From: Aspidiotus rigidus
Lineage: Eukaryota; Arthropoda; Insecta; Hemiptera; Diaspididae
Assembly (NCBI GenBank): GCA_035079385.1
Contig: JAVHKY010000054.1
Coordinates: 13,434,501-13,498,500, forward strand
Length of the DNA stretch: 64,000 nucleotides
Direction of reading: 5' to 3'
Shown: positions 54,170 to 64,000 of the stretch, piece by piece
Layout: every line of letters starts with the position of its first letter
How positions within the stretch are numbered: position 1 is the stretch's first letter
Program-made: the position numbers and the translations under genes
The notes under the pieces: generated by a model
What the model was told of the DNA's origin: nothing
The model's input: only the letters and a program-made list of their open reading frames with translations
Database searches by the model: none

Positions 54170-56415
54170 AAATGAAAGAGGCTAACGATATGAACTTGAA
54201 AAAGTGATAAATGGAATGGTTTTCATTGCACGCCCCCCCCCCCCACCCCTCCTCGCTCATTCTAGTCTACTGATCTGGTTTTGCGAATGCACCACAAAAT
54301 CAAAGATCTTATTAAATGATTCAATGATGAGTGATGAAAAACTGATTGAGAAGGGAGGATCAAGCAATGAACAGCCGAAAGTTGAACGATTCACGTTTCA
54401 CAATTAATAAAAAAAGGAAAGAAGAGCAGGGTGAAATATCCTGTCAATGTTCCATGTGATCTGAAAGTCTAAACACTCATAAATAGAAACCTTTCGTGTT
54501 TCGTTCTCTCAATCGAGAAGTACATCCTGGCACGATAAAATTAAATTTTTTTTTTAAGTTTACTCGGAAATGTAGGTAAATAAAACAGTAAGAGTGAGAA
54601 ATGAAATTGCGGTTTCGGGAGTATTGACTGATATGCGCTCTAGTTTTTAACCTCAATATGACAGCAACCGATGAACTTTCTCCTTCGTTATTGATATAGG
54701 TAGGCTACGCTTAATAATTTCCTCCTCTCCCAGGGAAAATGAACGTGTTAGTAGTACCTAGATCATCAACATATTTTACTGGGAACTAGAATAGTAATAT
54801 TTCAATATTATTACTTTTTTGTTTATCATTAAAAAGTACATAACAACCAAAATGTAGGCTAACATCTCATCACATACTCTAACAATCACAGACGCACAAC
54901 TTTATACATAGTGTATTTCTGATGCTGTGTTAGTCTCCCTGTTTAAAGGTGAAATAACATTCGAACGAGAAAAGACTTGAAATACAGCTGATATGACAGA
55001 CAACGAAAACATGCATCGTCTGCTAATGGAATTTCAACGAAGGATGTTCATTGTATTATCTCGATACAACTTTAGAACGATTTCACACAATTTTTTTCTT
55101 AAAATTTAAAGATTACGAACTTCAATGAATTATTTCGTAACGTTAAAGAAAACCATTATTTTTGAGATTCGAAGACAATAAATCCTCCCATAAATATAGG
55201 TACTTACTATAGTTGACGCACACAATTAAAGGCTACAATTAATATTTTCATGATCTACCCCACAGAAAGTCGAAGAAAGCAATTCTTCGTTTTTTTTTTT
55301 GGACTTCATTTTTTTTTTTTTCATCTTCGAAACTCTTTGCATTCGATGATATTTTCCCACCATGAATTTCCCCACCAACGAGTCGCTCGTCAAAATATAC
55401 TCGTAGTACGGAATCGCTCCTGATCAATTGTTCAGTGGATCTCACAATAAGTCCTGTTGTTATTTGTATGCAGACAATTCAACGTTTTAGGAATTAGTGT
55501 GTAAAATCTGACGATTTCATAGAAATTAGTGATTTCGTTTCGGAACTATTGATTTAAAGATCAATCGATAATAAAGTGAGAAATTTTTATCAAATCAAAA
55601 CGGTAAAGTTCGATTTCAATTATGGATAACAATTTTCTATCATTTTTTTTTTTTAAATCAACTTTCTGATATCTACGTGGTATTGAGGTGAGAATTCTTC
55701 TATTGAGAAAATGTACATCGTCAATAAATTCAAATGATAGGAAGACTTGTCGTTTTCATCCATATAGCAGAGCAACAAACTTCATCTCAAAAGCCTCATT
55801 CATCGTTACTATTCCAGAATTATCGATCTTTATCGTATGATTCGTTTTTAGAGAAATTATCCGACGAAGAGAAAAGTTTTTTTTTCGTTGAAATCTACTC
55901 CACTTTCTTACTAGATGATTTTAGAGCATAATTTTAGGTTTCTCACCACCTGCTTCCCAGAAAAGTAGGTCACTGTTGATGTTCACCTCCAACCGAATAA
56001 GCAATTTAAATTTACGAAAAAGACCACTGATAAGAATAAAAGTATCAAACTACTAGCCTTTTATTTCATGAGCTGATAGTCATACTAGGTCACACCAGGT
56101 ACGACTTTTTTGGACAATCTCTACAAAATAGGTATAAGATCTGATCGAATTACTTTTCGAGGTCAATCCCTTCTAAGTCCTTTCTCTAATTCCAATGGCT
56201 AAACTAATATCCAACTGGAAGTGTCTCATTTCGAAATGAAAGGTAGGATTAAAGATTGTAAAATCGGTTGCCTCCACAAACATACGCCTTTTGTAACATC
56301 AAACATTCTTCATGGTAAATTGGTATTGGTCAATCTATGATATTTATTCTACAAACATCTATGGCTACAGTGATAATATTAAGAGGAAAAACGAAATTCT
56401 TCGTCAAGATGGGAA
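54170..56415. other. Unique AT-rich sequence, no gene recognised
   Basis: Contains a C run near 54226-54245 and T runs at 55290-55322. Short frames show no motifs. No splice-bounded exon was convincing. Confidence 0.4.
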
Positions 56416-56420
56416 CTCAC

Positions 56421-56653
56421 TTCTTGGAATCCGCGCGATCCGTGCTCCCTCTCAGGCTGCGGGCAGGTTTCGTGGCGTAAGGAATGATCTTCTCATGTTC
56501 AATGGTGACATCGACTAGAATTTTTCGATCAGTAACGTCAATACTGGATTCTGAACTTGAAGATAAATAATGTTCGCAAAAATTGTCATTAAAATCCGAA
56601 ATACAACCATTAGCGCAGAAATGAGGAGATTTCATACGGTTCATTATTCTCAC
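56421..56653 (-). CDS. Candidate 5' exon of an unrecognised host gene
   Basis: The minus-strand frame from ATG 56653 (a second in-frame ATG follows within six codons: MNRMKSPHF) runs through CANGCISDFNDNFCEHYLSS, SSESSIDVTDRKILVDVTIE and HEKIIPYATKPARSLRGSTD to a canonical donor GTGAGT (56420-56415). Composition is protein-like with an acidic/serine stretch and a basic end. Sequence upstream on the minus strand has stops and could be 5' UTR. I do not recognise the family, and the next exon would lie below 56.4 kb, where none was convincing. Without an acceptor or partner the call is tentative. Confidence 0.4.
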
Positions 56654-57009
56654 ACGCGATTAAATAATTGTTGAAAATACTTCGTATTACTTCCAGATAA
56701 AACGAATAATTTCGAATAACAATAAATTTCCAGATTGTTAATTTGCCACATGAGCGAACATTGACGGCGCACGAATACAAATAAATGACCATCAATTGCG
56801 AACGAATCGTACCGAAATACTAAATTTACACAATTTCGAAAATTTTATCTAATAGAATTACGATTTAATCGAAATTATCTAGGTATAGTAAAAAACTAAA
56901 AACGATTTTACATTCAAAGAATAAGACTCTAGCGTTATCACTTAAAAGAAAGCGTAACAGGTTGCTCCATGTCTGCAATGATTAATATGGATGGCGCGAT
57001 TTTTTAGGA

Positions 57010-57110
57010 ACTTGCCAGCTGCTGATTGGCTAAATGCTTCATACTTGAAGCTGCAAATATTGTTCATAATTCATAGGCCGAAAAGTGCGAGTGACGTCAC
57101 AGCCTAAAAT
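57010..57110 (-). promoter_or_regulatory. CCAAT and CRE-like sites upstream of the candidate exon
   Basis: GATTGGCTAA (about 57026, an inverted CCAAT box) and GAGTGACGTCACAG (about 57089-57102, a TGACGTCA site) lie 370-450 bp upstream of the start codon of the minus-strand candidate exon. No TATA box is evident. Purely positional evidence. Confidence 0.25.
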
Positions 57111-60100
57111 AGTCGTGTCGGTACTCGCAAAGCGATTTCTCTAGTTCTTGTTGCAAGGTATCGAAATTAAGGAACTACCTACCTATAAGATAGGTTTGAG
57201 GGATCGTCACCATGTTGATGAAGTCGAAGCAGGAGCCATCAGAGTGGTATCCTAATTGTGATCCTAAAGAATTTTAAACGTCAAATACAAGAATTAAAAA
57301 CTACAAAAACTAAAGGAAATTCACTAATTTTTCGTTTTCGTCGATATAATCTTGCTACTTACGACTAAGTTGTAAATCAACCATCTGTAGAAAGCCACTC
57401 TAGACGATCAAAATACTCATTCATCAATTTTCCTCATCAATTTTCTTCTTTTCAAATTGAGTTTAATCAAGTTTACGTTCAAAATGTTGATGGTTTCTCT
57501 GAATTTTATTGATGAAACATCAAAATTTTAAACATGAACTCAATGAGACTCGATTTGAAAAAAAAAAAGATTGATAAAGAAAATTGACGAATATTTCGAT
57601 CGTCTAGAGAAGCATCAAATATAATCTGTGCTCCTTATTTGTTAAAATGTCATAATTTTTAATTGCTTTCCATCATACCTTCAAAACTCAGGGCCTTCAG
57701 TTTCACAGTTCGCATGAACAATTTAATTTTTGCATCGAAGACGAATTTAGAGTGAAATAATTGAATTGCCTTGAAATTGGACGGACGATGCATTCGGTAC
57801 TTGTACAGTGACGACCTTTTCAAAAGCCATATTAAAACAGAGACAAAAACTTATTATATCATTTTTTTCGAGGTACTCAGGTACCAGAAAATTCTTTCAT
57901 TTAAAATTTCTTGGAAAAGTTTTCCTGAGACATTGAGCGATAGTAGAGCAAGGTGTTTTTCAAGCTTACAAGGATGTATATGTACGTACGATACATTCGA
58001 TTTTAGAGAAGAGGGACGTTATAAAGCAAGATAGAGAAAGTGAGAAAGGATTTTTTTTATGTTTTTCTTTTTATTTTTACTCGTTTCTCTTTTTCATATA
58101 ACTATCGTATGCTGACGCTATTTCATATTATCAACGTCTATTCTTAAATATATTATTTAATTCACTTTCTTAGAAAAGTAAATAGAACCACCTGTTTTTG
58201 AAAAGTGAAAAATTTCACATATACCATCATCGTCAAAAGAGGAAGAATACTGCTTAAATAGTAACAGGCTAGGTACCTACCTAACAGTATTGAAAACTTG
58301 ATCGTTGGAATTTGTTTTTGAACGTTACGGAACGTTTTAATAATATTTTCTTTTTTTTTTTTTTTATGTAAAGGACTTAATGCCACAATAAAACGGCTAT
58401 ACCTATCGAGCTTTTGAAGAATTTCTTATTTTAGAATACTTCCGCACTTTTTTATTCGCTTTGTTTGCTAATGGCTTTTTAACTGAAAGATCTATAAGCG
58501 TTAATTCAAGTTATTTAATCTATTAATTATTGCGGGGATATTATAAAATATAATTCTTTAAAATTTAATGTTGAAAATTTGATAATGCAACACTTATTTC
58601 GAAAAAATTGTTGAAACAACTTGGAAAAAGGAAAATCTTGCTATACAGGTGGATATTTTCAACCTGCATACTTACGTCTCGAGAACTACCAATGGTGGAA
58701 CAAATATTAATTTATATGATTGTATGGCTCTACATTCTTTCAGAAAGTATTTGCTTAATTTTGTAGTTACAATAATTAATGATAAGTGCAGCTATGTAAA
58801 CAATTTTTTTTATCAATTTCTTCTTTTATTGCATTATAGAAATTTCAAAGTTTCACTACTACATACTTTGATCTATTGATGTGAAAAAAAAATAAAATAA
58901 AAAAACCGGTCTCATCATCTAGAACGAAAATTCTTTCGACGTCATCCTCGAATTTTCGTCGAATATTTCCCGTTTGTGATAAAAATTAATTAAGATATTA
59001 ATATAAACTGAGTAACGACAATCAAATTTTATATGAATTAGTCGTATCTTTCCTGAACACCTTTTTGACGAATAAGTAGGCACCGATATCGAGAAACATT
59101 TTTACTAAATCTTGTGTTAGGCATTGAAAGCGCTGTATCGTAAGTGACGATAGTAAATTTTCACACTAGCTAAAATCAGTACAAACGAAAAAGTTCCTGA
59201 TCATAAAAGTTGTTCACAGATACTATTAATCACCTAGATCAAATTACCTACTCATACGATAAGCTAAAGACTAAACGATTAAATATTCTGTAATTTCCTC
59301 GTGATACTCTTAAGCGAGCTCAACGCATCCATTATAAAAGACGGATTAAATTAACATAGTAATATTTAATATCTTGAACATCGATTTCTGTTTTACCTAC
59401 ACAAGAACGCGGGTTATTATCAATATTTTATTAATAACAACAATAATAATAATATTATTATTAATAAAAGTTTACGGTCTCTTTTTTTTTTTTTTATCAT
59501 CGACAGACGTTTGTTTTGTAAATCAGAAACTAACACTACTCAATTCTGATGATTGAGTGTCAGTAACTTAAAAGAAAGAGAAAAAAAAAAAATTATTCGC
59601 AAATTTTTATCATATAGGTATATTATTAAGAAAATGAATCGTGTACTGACGTTCATAGGAACAACATGGAATTAATCTAGTACACACGATGCAGTAATGA
59701 ACAACAATCTTATACTTTACAAATTAATGCGTGAGAATTTTAAAGAAAAAGTTACCTATTGCATGATCGCTATAAGTATTTACAAAGTTATTAAAACATT
59801 ATTTTTCTATTTGTATTTCATCAATTTATTGTTTCCCGCCAATTTATGCTATTTCATTTTTTTTTCTCGAAAAATCACTGTGTCATTTCAGTACAGTTTC
59901 GTTAAATTCATAATTTAAAATTTTGCGTTCCTTCATTTCCAAGAGAATCTTTGTAATATTTGTTTGTGGGTCAAATGTGCTCAAATAGTACTTAAAAAGT
60001 AGGCCTATATGATTTCGCACAGATAGAGACGATATCTCGGACCTACTTTGGGGAATTCGAGAACCTTTGATAATCGAGCTATGCATTTCAGAATAAAGAC

Positions 60101-62620
60101 ATGGATGAATTTTGACCACGGTAATACAACATTTCTCCATCTAATTCAATGTGTATAGTATAATACCATATGCCTTCAACAGTCTTTGAATGCAACCAGC
60201 ATATCGAAACGTTAATATTTTCAACTACATCAATGCCCGTTTCCGATCACGCGTTCCCACGCAACCAATAAAAGATGGACGTTACTTGATTACGATACCA
60301 AGTGTATGTAAATGAGGTAGCCTATTAAATGATACCTATACTCGAGCCATTCAATCTGCTATCTAGGTATAGTGTATTCTTCTACAAGCTATTAAGATAA
60401 ACTTGAAAGCTTTTTGTAGCTTCGAAGTGCAGAAAAATGATTCTGACAAATGATGCAGGGTAAGTATTTCATTTTATCAATTCTAGAAGTCTTGACGAGT
60501 CACGATTTTACCAAAGGTTATTATGAGTTAGTATAATTTTTTCAATTATCAAGAAAGAATTGCAACAATATTCTTCAATATTTTGCAGTTCCATTCGCAT
60601 AAAAATTATGTGACGATACGGAACGTCATTATCGCATTTTTGAAAGAAACTGCGTGTACGAGAGGTCACACAAACGTACGAAGGAGACGAAAATAATGTC
60701 ATCATCGTAATTAAAGAAGTAAGGAATGTAATCAGTTCTAAATACCTATTAAAAACGCGCCAAAAATAAATACCTAGTTATTCGGTGTAAACAATTTTTA
60801 TGAACTTCCAGATTTTTCTTATAAGGGAATGCTTATTCAAGATAAGATCAATCTAAATATGAAGTCTAAGTACCTGTCAATTGTAAGAATAGATCGTTTG
60901 ACACCATAGGTTCTTACAGTCTCGAAGATTCCCTCGTGGCTAGCTCGAGGTATTATAATAATTAATTTACACAACCTAGGTATGAAAAGAAAAATAAAGA
61001 AGTAGAAGCGCATTCGTAAGTGTCAATGTTCGTAATTCAAGTTCAACAGACGGTGTCTACGTGACTCGAGTCAGGCCTCAAGTTTTGCGCTAGTATTCAC
61101 ATGACCATAAAGGGTACAATGGGTGGGAGCATAATAAACCTGATTGGCTGGAGCGTGCTCAATCTAAAATGAAAGAAGCAACCAGTAGTTGCTATGTAAT
61201 TGTACTCTTTGATTACATCGTCTTTGGTGCTGCCGCATCGGCACTAACTATCGAACCACACTTTTGGGGAAAGCGGTGTAGTCGGGGATTCAGGTCACAT
61301 TTAATATGAAATTTGCAATATACGTTATCCGATTAACTCTTGATTCGCACGTATACCATTTTTACAACACGTAGAAAGAGAAATGCGAATACCTTCACTG
61401 ATTACGACCATGAGATGGTTAATTATGATAGTAAATCATGTATACGAAATGCAGTGCGTTTTTGCCATAAATCGCTACGCAGTAAACAAATATTGAAAGT
61501 TTTGATTGTAATTCGAGCAAAATATTTTTTTTTTCGGATTGATTTATTACCGTAACGTTGGCCAATTGTTATTAATTTAGAACAAATATGGAATTGACCA
61601 TTGACGTCGAATCAAGTCGTTATTACGCTCTTTAATTTGTCAAATTTATTTCTTTTGAAAACAGACTGAATAGCTTATTTGCTTTGATACAAATACAGAT
61701 GTACCGTTGTGTGCAACCTTATTAAAAGGAAATGACGTACTTCGAAAAAAAAAAAAAAAAAAAAAAATGTTTACGCTCATATTCATTGACTTGTGAAAAA
61801 AAAAACGTAGGGGGAGCATCAAATTATGTGTTTCTATATTGGTACGCAAGAACCTAACGGTCAGATTAATTTATACACAATAGTCACGGGTAAACCAGAA
61901 GTGAAATATTGTTTAAAAAAAAAAAAAAAAGGATCTGATGCGGGAATTATTTAGTATTGGTAATCGGCGCGAAAATAAATTAAAACTTCGCCGAGAAAAA
62001 TTCAAATATTTTTACGTACAAAATAATATACAATCATAGACTCGTAACACTTCCGAATACCGTGGAATAACTTAAGAGATTCGTAACCTAAAAAATTAAT
62101 TCAAACTGGGATTATCAATTCAAATACGGTTTAACCCGACGCTGAGAGAAATAACGATGAATTTCCTCGTGAGTATATTCAACTAGGTTCGAAAAGTTCT
62201 TTCGTCACCCGTGATCGGGAAATTAGATAGGTATTCCTAATCTCAATCAAAACATAAGCCAAAAATTGAATGACTAATCATTGTCTAAAGGATTAAACCA
62301 TGTATAGAAAATTTATTATTTTGCAGAACCGGGCGGAGAATTATGCTCTATATAACTTGAAGCATAAATTTTATTTTTATTCAGGTACTTTTTAGAAAAA
62401 AAAATACACACTCACGCAGAAGCGTGAGTAGCACACGACTTTTCTTCTGACATATAGAAAAAATAATTAAGAGAATCTACCCCAGTCTGTATCTGAAATA
62501 ACAATAATTTATCGATGAAGCCACATCACCATGACGTCACGGCAACTGATAACAGAGTAAAAGTCCGAAACCTACAAAATCGTATTAACTGGATTGATGA
62601 ATTACTATCAATTAAGTTCA
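57110..62620. other. Long mostly unique AT-rich stretch, no gene recognised
   Basis: Open frames are short and poor in motifs. An AAGTCCCC-family remnant lies at 60040-60080 (CGGACCTACTTTGGGGAATT). A patch at 61080-61290 is GC-richer with GATTGGCTGG (CCAAT type). No tRNA or rRNA was seen. Confidence 0.4.
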
Positions 62621-62632
62621 TCTGATGCTCGA

Positions 62633-62815
62633 AAAATGTTTTCGCACTTCAAGTCTCACTATTGATGTTCCGCGGACTTGTTTAACAATAAAAGCGTCAT
62701 CGTTAAGACAGGATCCTTCAATACATCTCAGTACGGCATTGATACGTAAGTATTTTGGTAATTTTGGGCACATTGATAGGATGGAAGTGAAGTACTCGAC
62801 CTCACACCGTCAACT
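62633..62815. other. Block open on both strands, possible exon
   Basis: The minus strand reads EYFTSILSMCPKLPKYLRIN, AVLRCIEGSCLNDDAFIVKQ, VRGTSIVRLEVRKHFSSIR then stop; the plus strand has a 64-codon frame with SSLTIDVPRTCLTIKASSLR. Both look plausible as protein, so only one, or neither, is real. No splice sites settle it. Confidence 0.25.
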
Positions 62816-62829
62816 ATAGTATATCGTAG

Positions 62830-64000
62830 AGGTGCACTATGATCAGGGCGTCCATGTCGGTTTTCTGTTATTCGCCGAAATACTGTGCGCTAATAGTTTC
62901 TCAATGAATTGATTGTATTTTCAATGCTCTCTCATGCGAATTTTGACTCGCTTTTACCAACCCAACTTGATGATCCAGGGACTCGCATTACAAGTCAACA
63001 CGGTTCAAGTGTTTGAACAGAAAGTTAAATGACGGGAATAAAGAGATTCTGGTAGGTGTTATCAGTCTCACATCACAATCTAGCCGAGTTTTTGTGTTTG
63101 ATACTGCACCATCCTGAGCAGCAGCATACATCATCTCAAGGGATTACATGTCAATCAAGTTTTACTTCGATCAATGTGATGGGAGCTAGTCGTCTCCCCA
63201 TCTTTCCATTTGAATACTGAGGACTAAGAGTCCTCTCATCCTTCATTTGATGTCAACGACACAGGAATGTTTGTGGACTGGGTTTCTCATTGTGGAGGGT
63301 AATCTACTCGTATTACTGGACTAAATTGTAGTGTCATATTTCTCTAGGAAGGTAAGGTCGTATTTTTCATAGCTCCTCGAATACATACGTCCGATTCGAA
63401 AAAAAATTGTATAGATAATGTGTGTATGTTAGGCTAACTAGGTGACATAATGAGTAGCAGACCGCCTTCTTTTTCGTAACCTAGTACAGTATAGTATACT
63501 GCAGCTGACGAATACTCGCGTCCAAGTCCGTACACAGAGCAAGATACTATCTTAGAGTACACTAATCTAGTCAGTGCAGAAGGAAGGCGAGGTTACGATA
63601 AAGAACAGAAAACTTGAGATATGACCGTACGGGTGCCAATTTCGAAAAGTAGGTACCAAGAGTGAAGACACGAAACATGTTAAATGCAATTTGTTTTTTT
63701 GACCATTCAAAAAAAAAAATTGTTGTGAGTCATGTTTTTACTAATTAAAACAGTAATATTTAGAAGATCAGTAATATTATATTTACGTATTTATCCTATT
63801 TCAGATGAAAGAAAATACGATCTTGTCTTAAAACTATTTTGAAAAATGGAAATCTGAGATGTGCAATTTCCCGATACGGAGCAATATTTCTATTGAGTAG
63901 ATAAAACCTTGAAACAAATCGTATGTCATCTTAAATTAGTTTTCTCGTCATTTCAATAGTCGCAAGAATTTTCTGCAAAATTTTACACGTGGTCTCGCAA
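62830..64000. other. Unique sequence to the window end, no gene recognised
   Basis: No recognisable open frame or repeat family. 63000-63350 is somewhat GC-richer, but every frame is interrupted. Confidence 0.4.

Overview
The window looks like a stretch of an arthropod-type eukaryotic nuclear genome. It is AT-rich, has no operons or ribosome binding sites, shows canonical splice signals at two candidate exons, and is packed with decayed animal transposable elements: Helitron, I/Jockey/RTE non-LTR elements, Penelope-like elements (PLEs), hAT-like MITEs and many foldback elements. Nothing points to a bacterium or virus. Species cannot be fixed from the sequence; an insect is my guess only. I recognise no intact host gene, and most open frames are relics of mobile elements or chance.

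Layout. 1-5.8 kb: dispersed short repeats, one palindrome, one candidate host exon (2299-2480, minus), then T-rich unique sequence. 5.8-8.3 kb: a Helitron-related N-terminal coding relic whose basic segment has expanded into about six 252-bp tandem repeats, followed by a GC-rich hairpin. 8.3-10.9 kb: no genes seen. 11.6-14.8 kb: an I-like retrotransposon relic with RNase H, carrying a second non-LTR fragment joined next to its RT active-site box. 15-17.5 kb: repeats, an inverted pair of hammerhead-like PLE ends, a (GA)n tract and a Jockey 3' end. 18-22 kb: a foldback element whose spacer holds an RTE retrotransposon with a 5' inversion (twin-priming structure). 22.4-24.5 kb: a near-identical 602-bp tandem array, then a captured internal PLE fragment. 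25-29 kb: mostly unique sequence and one compact palindrome. 29.6-31.7 kb: a 2.1-kb palindrome built of nested inverted repeats.

33-41 kb: a short tandem array, a second PLE (GIY-YIG end), two copies of a small foldback family, and a long decayed non-LTR element on the minus strand. 42-50 kb: Jockey and I-like fragments, a hAT-like MITE and tandem repeats. 50.6-53.3 kb: the best-preserved element, a PLE on the minus strand with RT, GIY-YIG endonuclease and a downstream hammerhead-like motif, split by a 452-bp TIR element with an exact 8-bp target duplication. 54-64 kb: mostly unique sequence with one candidate host first exon (56421-56653, minus).

The coding relics do not form a pathway. What links the window is mobile DNA: at least four retrotransposon groups, and at least eight hairpin-forming repeats of several families, often nested in each other. 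I found no convincing new defence or metabolic system. The most interesting structures are the nested foldbacks, the inverted RTE inside one of them, the paired hammerhead-like motifs and the Helitron-type repeat-protein relic.
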